In this document: in pieces, positions 43,641-53,001 of the stretch
Layout of the letters: each line of letters starts with the position of its first letter
Numbering within the stretch: position 1 is the stretch's first letter
Source: Chlorobiota bacterium
GTDB lineage: Bacteria; Bacteroidota; Ignavibacteria; OLB7
DNA: 64,000 nt
Assembly (NCBI GenBank): GCA_016788565.1
Contig: JAEUSP010000045.1
Span: 1-64,000 of the forward strand
Direction of reading: 5' to 3'
Notes under the pieces: generated by a model
Told to the model about the DNA's origin: nothing
Database searches by the model: none
What the model saw: only the letters and a program-made list of their open reading frames with translations
Program-made: the position numbers and the translations under genes

Positions 43641-43740
43641 AGGTTGCGTTCGCTGTTAACATGGAGGTATGAGGAGTGGAACTGCTGAACCGCCGTGCAA
43701 GCCAATCCCGCACAGAGCATCGTGCCCGGTGCCCTTGCAG

Positions 43741-44118
43741 CTAATCCTGCATTACCTCCATTTCTGCCACGCGGTCGTCCTTGTTGAATTTAATCGCTAA
43801 ATAATTAGGCCCCGGAAGCAAGCCGCGGCCGTGGCCTAAAGTGTACATCACCTGATAGCCGTAGGAGGTGAAATAGCTTTGTGGTTCAGCCTCCCCTAAT
43901 AATTCCAGCACCTGATTGCGCGAACGACCGTTCAGCAGACCTTGATCCAGCAAATCATTCACCATTGCAAGGCGTTCGTTGCTGGCTCTATTTCCAGCAA
44001 CTTTTTTCCAAGTTTCGCTACGAAATGGCGCGTCGGGAACTGTGGAACGGGAGGCGAAAAATCCGCCAATCGCTGCGGCCAGAATAATGCCAGAAATAGC
44101 AAGCACGCGGTTGTTCAT
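43741..44118 (-). CDS. SmpA/OmlA-like exported small protein
   Basis: A 125-residue protein from ATG 44118 with an N-terminal hydrophobic segment (VLAISGIILAAAIGGFFASR), either a signal or a membrane anchor. SNERLAMVNDLLDQGLLNGR and SRNQVLELLGEAEPQSYF have the pattern of SmpA/BamE-like domains (helix, then xxVxxLLGxP). The remainder is beta (YQVMYTLGHGRGLLPGPNYL). An outer-membrane or envelope role is likely but unspecific. Confidence 0.65.
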   Translation of the reverse strand: MNNRVLAISGIILAAAIGGFFASRSTVPDAPFRSETWKKVAGNRASNERLAMVNDLLDQGLLNGRSRNQVLELLGEAEPQSYFTSYGYQVMYTLGHGRGLLPGPNYLAIKFNKDDRVAEMEVMQD

Positions 44119-44259
44119 GCTGAGGCTCCTTAATGTTGAGTTGATAGGATCAGGACTGCTGCACAAGATTCGGTGTGCAGAGGAATGAGAACGAACATAA
44201 GGACTCCAAGCGCAACTAAAACACCCTGAGTTGGGGGTTGTAGAAGAAAAAAATTGGCT

Positions 44260-44823
44260 TTATACTTTCTCCAATGCTTTGTGCGGTTCTGGTGGAAATT
44301 CAACGCGGACTGCATCCCCAGGGCAAATTTCGCCGCCAGTAAGGACAATCCCCATGATTCCAGCTTTGCGAATTAAATCTCCATTTGGGCTACGGTCAAG
44401 AAGGGCGGACATCAGGCCGAGTTGGAAATTATCCAACTGAACACAAGGATTCCGCAGCCCCGTTATTTCCACCACCGCGTTTGCGCCCAGATGCAAGCGC
44501 GTTTTTGTGGGAAGCGCAAGCAGGTCAATGCCCTGCGTGGTGATGTTTTCACCAATTTCTCCCGGATTTACAACAAATCCTTTGCTGCGCAACTCATCAA
44601 GCAGTTCAGAATGGATCAAATGAACCTGCCGCAAATTTGGTTGGGTGGGGTCGGCAGCTACGCGGGAGCGGTGCTTTACTGTCACCCCGTGGTGAGCGTC
44701 CCCTTCCACCCCCAGCCCTTCCAATAACTGAATCTGCTGTTGCGGCTGCTTGCTGAACTGATGTTCTTGGCAACGGCATACGGCAACGACAATTCCGTTT
44801 TTTACTCCATTTTCTTTTTCCAT
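44260..44823 (-). CDS. MOSC-domain protein
   Basis: A 187-residue MOSC domain: GLGVEGDAHHGVTVKHRSRV, VNPGEIGENITTQGIDL, and the conserved Cys in EITGLRNPCVQLDNF. MOSC proteins carry sulfur or act in molybdenum-cofactor-linked chemistry, and stand-alone members are often detoxifying reductases of N-hydroxylated substrates. The start lies one base from the stop of the Uma2-type gene, so the two are co-transcribed. ILTGGEICPGDAVRVE closes the fold. Confidence 0.88.
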   Translation of the reverse strand: MEKENGVKNGIVVAVCRCQEHQFSKQPQQQIQLLEGLGVEGDAHHGVTVKHRSRVAADPTQPNLRQVHLIHSELLDELRSKGFVVNPGEIGENITTQGIDLLALPTKTRLHLGANAVVEITGLRNPCVQLDNFQLGLMSALLDRSPNGDLIRKAGIMGIVLTGGEICPGDAVRVEFPPEPHKALEKV

Positions 44824-45414
44824 TTATTGCCCGGAAAAAATAGATTTGATATTCACACTAAATCCTTCCAGAACCTCCGATTTCACACGCCCACGCCCCA
44901 CCGCCGATGAACGCAAATCGTACTCACCCTCCGCATTCAATCCCAGCACTTCCACCGACCGGTTGGCTGGATCAACCAACCAGTATTCTTTCACCCCATG
45001 CTTCCGGTATATTTTTAGCTTGCTGTGGCGGTCGCGGGTGATGGAGGTTGGTGAAATAATCTCAACAATTACATCCGGTGCGCCAAACACGCCACGCTCC
45101 TGGCAAATATCCAACCGATCTTTGTGAATAAACACCAAATCCGGCTGCACAACCTCTCTCGCGCTCAGGATCACATCAACCGGCGCGTGCAACAACTTCC
45201 CTAATTGATGATGCCGTTTGGCATAACCAAACATCCTAAAAAAAAGAGAGGAGGAAACTGATTGATGTCCTAACCCCGGTGCTGGTGCCATGCATAATTC
45301 TCCGTTGATGATTTCATAACGGTGTTCATCATCTAATTTCAGATAATCCTTGTAAGTCCAGCGGCCATCCACTGCTGGTGGCAGGGGGGCTGGACGGGAG
45401 AGCGTTGCTGGCAT
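44824..45414 (-). CDS. Uma2-family (DUF820) putative endonuclease
   Basis: A 196-residue Uma2 protein starting at ATG 45414 (MPATLSRPAP). The PD-(D/E)xK-like core is VVQPDLVFIHKDRLD, then GAPDVIVEIISPTS and HSKLKIYRKHGVKEYWLVDP. YEIINGELCMAPAPGLGHQS is the family N-terminal block. Such genes are abundant in cyanobacteria and FCB genomes and their function is unclear. It is first of a likely pair with the MOSC gene. Confidence 0.9.
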   Translation of the reverse strand: MPATLSRPAPLPPAVDGRWTYKDYLKLDDEHRYEIINGELCMAPAPGLGHQSVSSSLFFRMFGYAKRHHQLGKLLHAPVDVILSAREVVQPDLVFIHKDRLDICQERGVFGAPDVIVEIISPTSITRDRHSKLKIYRKHGVKEYWLVDPANRSVEVLGLNAEGEYDLRSSAVGRGRVKSEVLEGFSVNIKSIFSGQ

Positions 45415-45534
45415 CTTGGTTCCCTTGTTAGCAAAATTGAGTGGATAGGCGCGCACATTTGTGTTCGCCCACCACTCAACAACGGATTGCACCGCGGTGA
45501 ATTGCACGCCATGTTGCATGGCCCTGCGGTTCTG

Positions 45535-47394
45535 TCACACCACTGCGGCCAGCTCGGGTTGTGGAAGCTCGCTGGCGGTTGCGGCTTTGCCATCGCCGTT
45601 GATATCGGGGAGATCATCGCTTACTTCTGGCAATGGCGTTGTCGTTGTTTTGATATTTTTTTTGCCATTTTCTTTGGTCGCTGGCTTGGCCGTTTTTTTT
45701 GCTGATGATGTTGTTGTTTTGGCAAGCACTCCCCCCTTTTTCACCGATTTCTTCTTCTCTGCTTTTGCCGATTCATCACGGCAGGTTAGCGCGGCTTTCA
45801 CAAACGCTTTGAACAGCGGGTGAGGTTCCACCAACCGCGATTTTAATTCGGGGTGGAACTGGCAACCAACAAACCACGGGTGGTCGGCAATTTCCACCAT
45901 TTCCACCAATTTTCCATCGGGGGAAACACCGCTCAAAATTAATCCATTTGCCGCAAGCGTTTCGCGGAAATTGTTGTTCACCTCATACCGATGCCGGTGC
46001 CGTTCGCTGATGAACTGGTCGCGGTACGCAGCCAACGCACGTGTTTTTTTGCTGAGGATGCAGGGGTACGCCCCAAGCCGCATCGTCCCCCCTTTTTCTT
46101 TCACATTTTTTTGATCCAGCATCAGGTCAATCACGCTGTTGGGGCCTTTGCTGAACTCGCTGGAATTTGCATCGCTGATGCCGCAGACGTTGCGGGCGAA
46201 CTCAATCACCGCGCACTGCATCCCCAAGCAAATTCCAAAAAATGGAATTTTGGATTCCCGCACATGCTGAATTGCTTTGATTTTTCCTTCCACCCCACGC
46301 GAACCAAAACCGGGGGCAACCAGCAATCCATCAATTCCTTTTAATGCGTTTTTCACATCGGCTGGGGTGTGAAGGTTTTCGCTGTCAATCCACTGCAATT
46401 CAACATGAGTGTTGTTAGCGGCCCCGGCATGGACGAACGCCTCGATAATTGATTTGTAGGCATCCTGATATTGGGTGTATTTGCCGCACAGCCCAATCGT
46501 CACGGTTCCGTTGTTGGGGTGCTTAATCCGGCGGACGTAGTTGGACCAAACTTTCAGGTCGGCTGGCGGGGCCTCGATTCCCAATTTCCGCAGCACAATG
46601 TCATCAAGCCCCTGGTGGGCGTAAATCAGGGGGACTTCGTAGATGGTGCTGGCATCGCGCCCCTCGATCACCGCGTCGCGCTCCACGTTACAGAACAGGG
46701 CGATTTTTTCCCGAATATCTTTCAATAACCGGTGTTCCGAGCGACAAACCAAAATATCTGGCTGGATACCGATCTCCAACAGCGTCTTCACCGAGTGCTG
46801 CGTTGGCTTGGTTTTCAGCTCGCCAGCAGCTTTGATGTAGGGGACGTAGGTGAGGTGGATATGAAGCACGTTCCCACGCAGTTTTTGATCTAACTGGCGG
46901 GTGGCTTCAAGGAAGGGGAGCGACTCGATGTCGCCAACGGTTCCGCCGATTTCAATCAGGATGATGTCGTATTTCTCGGCAAGCGCGGTCATCCGGCGGG
47001 CGATTTCGTCGGTGATGTGCGGGATCACCTGCACGGTTTTCCCCAAGTAATCCCCCCGCCGCTCCTTGCTGATGACCTCGAAATAGACTTGCCCGGTGGT
47101 GGTGTTGTTTTTCTGAGCCATGGATTGGTTCAGGAACCGTTCGTAGTGGCCTAAGTCCAGGTCGGTTTCGGCTCCGTCGTCGGTGACGTAAACCTCGCCA
47201 TGCTGATACGGCGACATGGTGCCGGGATCCACATTGAGGTACGGGTCGAATTTCTGAATCGTCACCCGCAGGCCACGCTGTTTCAGCAGCAACGCAAGCG
47301 ATGCCGAGGTGATCCCCTTCCCCAGCGACGACAGGACACCGCCGGTGATGAAGATGAATTTTGCTTTGTTCGTGTTGGTACTGGTGTTGCTCAT
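45535..47394 (-). CDS. pyrG: CTP synthase with C-terminal extension
   Basis: A 619-residue enzyme making CTP from UTP, ATP and glutamine. The start was set at ATG 47394 ([20 protein letters not shown]). The synthase domain has [15 protein letters not shown] and [20 protein letters not shown]; the glutaminase domain has the Cys nucleophile in [16 protein letters not shown] and the His-Glu in [16 protein letters not shown]. About 75 Lys/Ala/Thr-rich residues ([12 protein letters not shown] onward) extend beyond the usual ~540-residue end and look disordered. A 426-bp divergent gap separates it from sbcD. Confidence 0.96.
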   Translation of the reverse strand: MSNTSTNTNKAKFIFITGGVLSSLGKGITSASLALLLKQRGLRVTIQKFDPYLNVDPGTMSPYQHGEVYVTDDGAETDLDLGHYERFLNQSMAQKNNTTTGQVYFEVISKERRGDYLGKTVQVIPHITDEIARRMTALAEKYDIILIEIGGTVGDIESLPFLEATRQLDQKLRGNVLHIHLTYVPYIKAAGELKTKPTQHSVKTLLEIGIQPDILVCRSEHRLLKDIREKIALFCNVERDAVIEGRDASTIYEVPLIYAHQGLDDIVLRKLGIEAPPADLKVWSNYVRRIKHPNNGTVTIGLCGKYTQYQDAYKSIIEAFVHAGAANNTHVELQWIDSENLHTPADVKNALKGIDGLLVAPGFGSRGVEGKIKAIQHVRESKIPFFGICLGMQCAVIEFARNVCGISDANSSEFSKGPNSVIDLMLDQKNVKEKGGTMRLGAYPCILSKKTRALAAYRDQFISERHRHRYEVNNNFRETLAANGLILSGVSPDGKLVEMVEIADHPWFVGCQFHPELKSRLVEPHPLFKAFVKAALTCRDESAKAEKKKSVKKGGVLAKTTTSSAKKTAKPATKENGKKNIKTTTTPLPEVSDDLPDINGDGKAATASELPQPELAAVV

Positions 47395-47820
47395 CGGTAG
47401 AACGTGGCCACCGTAACGTGGCTCAAAAGGAAGTGGTTGACCGGAAGAATAGCAACAGCAACGCCCCGGTGTTCGCCGAATTGCACTGCTTCGGGGATAG
47501 GGAGTTGTGAGTTGGTTGCCGTTGCGGGGGCGCAACTTAGCGAAAGTTCCAAAACAGCATAACCTGGGGATGGAAGAAGCCGGAAAGCCAAACAACAGCA
47601 GGGATGAAAAACTCCGAAATTTCAACAGAATCATCAATTTTTCGATCAAGACTTCAGAGTGTGACGAGCCGGCGTGGCTGGCTGGAAGCCAAGCTCATCT
47701 TCACGGAAAAACGGGGAAATGGCTTGGCAAAACCTTGTGGAACGCTATCTTGCCGCACGTTTTCCCGAAGCAGTATCAGCCCCAATCGCTACCATCTACT
47801 TCCAACATCAGCCACAACCG
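47395..47820. other. Divergent intergenic region pyrG/sbcD
   Basis: Expected to hold promoters for both genes. I found no confident -33/-7 pair and no repeat family. Small frames across it are not coding-like. Confidence 0.4.
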
Positions 47821-49056
47821 ATGCGAATTCTTCACACAGCCGACTGGCACTTGGGCCTACGCCTGAACGGACGCTACCGCCACGATGAGCAAGAAGCAGT
47901 GCTGGACGAACTCTGCCGCATTGCCGACGACCAGCAGATTGATGCAGTGGTGATTGCCGGCGATGTGTTCGACACCTACAACCCGCCAACCGAGTCGGAA
48001 TCGCTGTTTTACCGGACGATGACCCGATTAAGCAATGGTGGCCGCCGTGCGATTATCGTGATTGCCGGCAACCACGACAGCCCCGACCATCTGGTGGCCA
48101 CCGACCCCTACGCCCGCGGGCTTGGCATCGTCACCGTTGGCCACCCGAAGGATGCGCCACTACTGTTCGATGGTGGAACCGAGCGGGTGAGTTGCCTTCA
48201 GACGGCCCCCTCCTTCGTCCGGCTGCGAACCCCGCGCAACGGCCAGATTCTTTCGGTGCTCGCGCTCCCCTACCCTTCCGAATCACGACTGCGCGAGGTG
48301 CTAACCCGCGACATCAGCGACGAAGAAACGGCAATGGCCGACTACAACCGAAGGATCAAGGAGTTCATGGAGGAGACCGCGCGGCTGTTTGCCGATGGCG
48401 GCGCAAACATCATCACCAGCCATTTGTTCGTTGGCGGCGGGATGGAGTCGGACTCGGAGCGGCAAATTCAGGTGGGAGGGGCGTATGTGGTGGATCGCCA
48501 AAGTTTTCCGGCATCTGCCGGGTATGTTGCCCTGGGGCATCTTCACCGCCCACAAGAACAGTGCGGCCAGGATGAGCTTCCGGTGCGGTACTCTGGTTCC
48601 ATCCTTCAGTACAGCATGAGCGAGGCCGGGCAGGAGAAATCGGTGACGGTGGTGGAGTTCGGAAGCGATGGCCGCGCCAGCTATCACACAATCCCGCTCA
48701 CAGCCGGGCGGACGTTGCTCCGCATCCATGTTGAAAGCGTTGCCGAGTTGGAGGCCAAACTTGCCGAAGCCGACCCGCAATCATGGATAGATATTGTGCT
48801 CAGGCTTCAGGAGCCGTTGAACGCCGATTACGGCCGCCAGCTGCGGGCTGCCCATCCCAACATCCTCGGCTTTATTCCGCAGTACCAACTGGGCGATGCC
48901 GACCCGCAAGCGATCAGCATCGGCAGCCTTGCGCCGCAGGAGCAGTTCCGCCGGTTTGTGGAGCAAGCGCACGGCGAGCCGGTGAGCGATGAGGTGATGA
49001 AGCTGTTTCTGGAGTTGGTGGGGACTGAGCCGGGCGATAGCCTCGGTGAAGAGTAG
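47821..49056 (+). CDS. sbcD: Exonuclease subunit SbcD (Mre11-like)
   Basis: A 411-residue calcineurin-like nuclease from ATG 47821 (MRILHTADWHLGLRLNGRYR). Metal-site motifs are HTADWHLG, VIAGDVFD, IAGNHDS and GYVALGHLHRPQ. With the SMC-like ATPase SbcC it would open DNA hairpins and trim ends. No sbcC follows: the next gene is a pyrophosphatase, so the partner must be elsewhere or the protein acts alone. The C-terminal capping domain is complete. Confidence 0.92.
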   Translation: MRILHTADWHLGLRLNGRYRHDEQEAVLDELCRIADDQQIDAVVIAGDVFDTYNPPTESESLFYRTMTRLSNGGRRAIIVIAGNHDSPDHLVATDPYARGLGIVTVGHPKDAPLLFDGGTERVSCLQTAPSFVRLRTPRNGQILSVLALPYPSESRLREVLTRDISDEETAMADYNRRIKEFMEETARLFADGGANIITSHLFVGGGMESDSERQIQVGGAYVVDRQSFPASAGYVALGHLHRPQEQCGQDELPVRYSGSILQYSMSEAGQEKSVTVVEFGSDGRASYHTIPLTAGRTLLRIHVESVAELEAKLAEADPQSWIDIVLRLQEPLNADYGRQLRAAHPNILGFIPQYQLGDADPQAISIGSLAPQEQFRRFVEQAHGEPVSDEVMKLFLELVGTEPGDSLGEE

Positions 49057-49163
49057 CCACCAGGGCAACTTCTGCGGTGGAGGTTGGAGTTGGGAAACAG
49101 GCTCGGATAACAAAAATGGCATCTTTCCTTCGCCAAACTGTTCCTCAATTGGTCTGGCGGGTG

Positions 49164-49172
49164 TATCTTCGC
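49164..49172 (+). promoter_or_regulatory. Candidate -7 element before the pyrophosphatase gene
   Basis: TATCTTCGC lies about 130 nt before the predicted start. It matches the recurrent -7-like word, but no -33 partner at normal spacing is visible. Confidence 0.35.
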
Positions 49173-49300
49173 CGCTTGTCAGGCCACTCCGTTCTGCAAT
49201 GGAGCAATTCCAGGCTTGGCAAACTTCCAAAACGTAGCACACAATTAACGGAATGCGGGGCACACCCCGCATAGACCTTTCCTTATCATTAACCGCAGAA

Positions 49301-51811
49301 ATGACGATGCGATTCGTTGCTGCAAACGAACAATCCAACCAATGCCAGGCCCCGGCACGGCGGCCGCTGTTTAGCCGCCTGCTGCCGCTGATTGCCCTGG
49401 CGATGACGGCTCTATCATCGGTGCCACTGCTGGCGCAAGAGCACAAACCCGGTGGCGAAGCCAACCTTCAGCTTCCCGCGCTGGATGCCGTAACGTTTAT
49501 GGGCGTTGATGGCCACACCCTTCTGATGGGGGGGATTCTGGTCAGCGTGCTGGGCCTGCTGTTCGGCCTTTCCATCTTCTCGCAAGTGCGGAACCTTCCG
49601 GTTCACAAGGCGATGTTAGAGGTTTCCGAACTGATCTACGAAACCTGCAAAACCTACTTGGTGACGCAGGGGAAGTTCATCATGATTTTGTGGGTGTTTA
49701 TCGGCTCCATCATCGCCGTCTATTTTGGCGCGTTGCTCGAGTTCCCGTTCCAGCGGGTGGCGATTATCCTCCTCTTCAGCCTTATCGGCATTGCCGGAAG
49801 CTACGCGGTGGCGTGGTTCGGCATCCGAATGAACACGTTTGCGAACTCACGCACTGCCTTTGCCAGCTTGGGCGGAAAACCGTTCCCAGCCTACGCCATC
49901 CCGCTGAAAGCTGGCATGAGCATCGGGATGCTGCTGATCTCGGTGGAGCTTCTGCTGATGCTGGGAATCTTGCTGTTTATCCCGGGTGAGTACGCCGGCT
50001 CCTGCTTTATCGGCTTCGCAATCGGCGAATCGCTTGGCGCGGCGGCACTGCGTATCGCCGGCGGTATCTTCACCAAAATTGCCGACATCGGTTCGGACCT
50101 GATGAAGATCGTCTTCAAAATCAAAGAAGACGATGCCCGTAACCCAGGCGTGATTGCCGACTGCGTTGGCGATAACGCTGGCGACTCGGTTGGCCCATCG
50201 GCCGACGGGTTCGAGACCTACGGCGTTACCGGCGTGGCCTTGATCTCCTTCATCCTGCTTGCGGTGAAGGACCCAACAATCCAGATTCAACTGCTTGTCT
50301 GGATTTTTGTGATGCGTATCGTGATGGTGATCGCTTCGGCACTCAGCTACTTCCTGAACGAAGCCGCCGCCAAAGCCAAATACCGCAACGCCGACAAAAT
50401 GAATTTCGAGAAGCCGCTCACCAACTTGGTCTGGCTTACCTCCATCGTGTCGGTTATCCTGACCTACGTGGTCTCTTCTTTGATTATCCCAGACTTGGGG
50501 GGGAACAGCTCACTCTGGTGGCAGCTTTCCACGGTTATCACCTGCGGAACCCTTGCTGGGGCAATCATTCCTGAATTGGTGAAAGTCTTCACCAGCACCG
50601 AATCGCGCCACGTTCGCGAAGTCGTCACCTCCAGTAGGGAAGGTGGGGCATCGCTGAATATCCTTTCCGGCTTGGTTGCTGGCAACTTCAGCAGCTACTG
50701 GCTGGGAATTACGGTGATCTTCCTGATGGGCATTGCCTACTGGGTAAGCATGAGCATCCCAGCAATCAATCCTGCCGACCCGAACGCTGGCGGCATGATG
50801 TTGGCCCCTGCGGTGTTTGCCTTCGGCCTTGTGGCGTTCGGATTTTTGGGAATGGGACCGGTGACCATCGCCGTTGATAGCTACGGCCCAGTGACCGACA
50901 ACGCCCAATCGGTGTTTGAACTTTCGGTGATTGAGACGATACCGAACATCAATGCCGAAATCAAACGTGACTTTGGGTTCGAGCCGAATTTTGAGAAAGC
51001 CAAGGAGTTCTTGGAAGAGAACGACGGCGCGGGGAACACCTTCAAAGCCACGGCAAAACCGGTGCTGATTGGAACCGCCGTGGTGGGCGCAACCACCATG
51101 ATTTTCTCGATCATCGTGGCCCTGACACACGGCCTAACCGTCGGCTTGGAAAATCTTTCACTGCTCCACCCACCATTCTTCCTGGGCTTGATTGCCGGCG
51201 GCGCAATGATCTACTGGTTCACCGGGGCCTCCATGCAGGCCGTGACCACCGGAGCCTACCGTGCGGTTGAGTTCATCAAACAGAACATCAAGCTGGAAGG
51301 GGTTGAGAAAGCATCGGTGGAGGATTCCAAAAAAGTGGTGGAAATCTGCACGCAGTACGCCCAGAAAGGGATGTTCAACATCTTCCTCGGGGTGTTCTTC
51401 GGCACGTTAGCATTTGCGTTCTACGAGCCGTACTTCTTCATCGGCTACTTGGTTTCCACGGCGTTGTTTGGTCTGTTCCAAGCGATCTTCATGGCCAACG
51501 CCGGTGGCGCGTGGGACAATGCCAAGAAGGTTGTTGAGACTGAGTTGAAAGCCAAAGGGACACCGCTGCACGATGCCACGGTTGTTGGCGATACCGTCGG
51601 CGATCCGTTCAAGGATACTTCGTCGGTGGCGTTGAACCCGGTTATCAAGTTTGCCACGCTGTTCGGATTGTTGGCGGTGGAGCTTGCCGTCAGCATGTCG
51701 GCAAACAATGCCACAACCGTTCGGTACTTGGCCGCCGTGTTCTTTGTTATCAGCGCGTTCTTCGTCTGGAAGAGCTTCTACGGAATGCGGATTCAGGTGC
51801 AGAAAGCGTAA
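49301..51811 (+). CDS. hppA: Membrane-bound proton-translocating pyrophosphatase
   Basis: An 836-residue M-PPase with about 16 helices plus a cleavable-looking N-terminus (LLPLIALAMTALSSVPLLAQ). It hydrolyses PPi and pumps ions. Substrate-site motifs are DDARNPGVIADCVGDNAGDS with GPSADGFETYG, and VVGDTVGDPFKDTSSVALNP. GNTFKATAK has Lys where potassium-dependent enzymes have Ala, which points to a potassium-independent, proton-pumping type. Two substitutions stand out: Cys for Asn in ADCVGDN, and GPSADG where GMAADL is usual. ATG 49253 is an alternative start. A terminator follows. Confidence 0.95.
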   Translation: MTMRFVAANEQSNQCQAPARRPLFSRLLPLIALAMTALSSVPLLAQEHKPGGEANLQLPALDAVTFMGVDGHTLLMGGILVSVLGLLFGLSIFSQVRNLPVHKAMLEVSELIYETCKTYLVTQGKFIMILWVFIGSIIAVYFGALLEFPFQRVAIILLFSLIGIAGSYAVAWFGIRMNTFANSRTAFASLGGKPFPAYAIPLKAGMSIGMLLISVELLLMLGILLFIPGEYAGSCFIGFAIGESLGAAALRIAGGIFTKIADIGSDLMKIVFKIKEDDARNPGVIADCVGDNAGDSVGPSADGFETYGVTGVALISFILLAVKDPTIQIQLLVWIFVMRIVMVIASALSYFLNEAAAKAKYRNADKMNFEKPLTNLVWLTSIVSVILTYVVSSLIIPDLGGNSSLWWQLSTVITCGTLAGAIIPELVKVFTSTESRHVREVVTSSREGGASLNILSGLVAGNFSSYWLGITVIFLMGIAYWVSMSIPAINPADPNAGGMMLAPAVFAFGLVAFGFLGMGPVTIAVDSYGPVTDNAQSVFELSVIETIPNINAEIKRDFGFEPNFEKAKEFLEENDGAGNTFKATAKPVLIGTAVVGATTMIFSIIVALTHGLTVGLENLSLLHPPFFLGLIAGGAMIYWFTGASMQAVTTGAYRAVEFIKQNIKLEGVEKASVEDSKKVVEICTQYAQKGMFNIFLGVFFGTLAFAFYEPYFFIGYLVSTALFGLFQAIFMANAGGAWDNAKKVVETELKAKGTPLHDATVVGDTVGDPFKDTSSVALNPVIKFATLFGLLAVELAVSMSANNATTVRYLAAVFFVISAFFVWKSFYGMRIQVQKA

Positions 51812-51832
51812 TCGGCACACAGAGCTTCAAGC

Positions 51833-51870
51833 AAAAAGCCGCCTTAGCAATCCAGCTAAGGCGGCTTTTT
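51833..51870 (+). terminator. Rho-independent terminator after hppA
   Basis: AAAAAGCCGCCTTAGC pairs with GCTAAGGCGGCTTTTT around a short loop. It lies 22 bp after the stop codon and ends in T5. Confidence 0.93.
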
Positions 51871-51915
51871 CGTAATCGCTTTCAACACACAACCATCACT
51901 GAAGGAAGCCGTGCA

Positions 51916-52449
51916 ATGACCACACCTCAACAAGCAATGACGTTGATTATTATTGGGGTGATGTTCCACTTACTTTCATGCAATCAGCAACCAAAGGGCA
52001 ACGCCATGAACGACGCATCAGCAAACATCCAACAACGTATCGAGCAGAACAAGGGACTTGTTCGCAAGTGGATTTTGGAGGGGTGGAACAACAATCGGAA
52101 CCAAGAAATTGTTGCCGAAATTTTTGCCAGCAACTGGGCCGATGGCAACCCAGCATTTCCTAACCAACCGAAAGGGATTGAAGGAGCCATGTACTATGTC
52201 AATGCTTACCGCTCGGTATTCCCAGATATTCAATTCACCATCACCCATATCATCGCCCAGGAAGATTACGTCTGCTTCCGGTTCCTTGCTGAAGCCACTC
52301 ACAGAGGGGAGTTGATGGGAATACCAGCAACGGGCAAAAAGGTAAACGTATCGGGCATTGTGATCCACCGGATTGAAAACGGAAAATTTGCCGAATCATG
52401 GAACGAGGTTGATCTGTTGGGGGTGAAAGAGCAGTTGTTGGCGAAGTAA
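51916..52449 (+). CDS. SnoaL-like ester cyclase-type lipoprotein
   Basis: A 177-residue protein. FHLLSCNQQ near residue 22 could be a lipobox. Residues 35-177 are a SnoaL-like (NTF2-fold) domain: GLVRKWILEGWNNNRNQEIV, EIFASNWADGN, AYRSVFPDIQFTITHIIAQE, and EATHRGELMGIPATGKKVNV with SGIVIHRIENGKFAESWNEV. The family is broad and the substrate cannot be read. GAAGGAAG lies just before the start. It is followed by another small lipoprotein gene on the same strand. Confidence 0.85.
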   Translation: MTTPQQAMTLIIIGVMFHLLSCNQQPKGNAMNDASANIQQRIEQNKGLVRKWILEGWNNNRNQEIVAEIFASNWADGNPAFPNQPKGIEGAMYYVNAYRSVFPDIQFTITHIIAQEDYVCFRFLAEATHRGELMGIPATGKKVNVSGIVIHRIENGKFAESWNEVDLLGVKEQLLAK

Positions 52450-52515
52450 TGCTGACCAACATCACGATGGCACCATAGTTGAGCAATGGGCAGCATCACG
52501 ATTGGAGAATTCCAG

Positions 52516-52944
52516 ATGAAGATGCCGTTACTATATCTGCTCTGTTGCTGCGCCTGCGCGTTGTTCACACTGAACTGCGCCACAATTTTTCAAGATCGAA
52601 CTGACCAGGTTCCAGTAGTGGGGCCGGAAGAGCCGTTGCTTATTCAGCATAACGGGAGGACGTTAGCGATTCACCGACGTGAGGATAAATCACGCTACGT
52701 GGAGCTACCGCGAAAACACCCTCTGCTTCTGACGGTTCGTTATCGTGGAATATGGGATACGTTGGTGCTTGAACCAACCGGGCAAATTGGCTGGTTGCTT
52801 GCCTCATCCCCGCTATTTTTTGCTCTGGGGCCAATGGTGGATGTCACCACCGGAAGCTGGAAAACGTTCGGCAAAGCAAAAATTTACTACGGCACAACCG
52901 ACACAGCCGAGAGGAAGTATCGCAGGCTAAAGACCTGTCGTTGA
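52516..52944 (+). CDS. Small lipoprotein of unknown function
   Basis: A 142-residue protein from ATG 52516 (MKMPLLYLLCCCACALFTLN). The lipobox Cys is probably in FTLNCATIF. The C-terminal part has a long hydrophobic segment (GWLLASSPLFFALGPMVDV) which may be a membrane hairpin. The CATIF start and the overall layout recall small FCB lipoproteins whose genes are often linked to envelope stress, but I cannot name a function. Confidence 0.65.
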   Translation: MKMPLLYLLCCCACALFTLNCATIFQDRTDQVPVVGPEEPLLIQHNGRTLAIHRREDKSRYVELPRKHPLLLTVRYRGIWDTLVLEPTGQIGWLLASSPLFFALGPMVDVTTGSWKTFGKAKIYYGTTDTAERKYRRLKTCR

Positions 52945-53001
52945 TCCCGACTCAGTCGGGGCGCCTACCAGATATTGCCTCGGTTAATTCTACTGAAGTA
53001 C

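Noticed and set aside
44130-44348. 72-residue hydrophobic frame between the OmlA-like and MOSC genes
   Set aside because: It overlaps the MOSC gene end in another frame, and the hydrophobic stretch alone is weak evidence.
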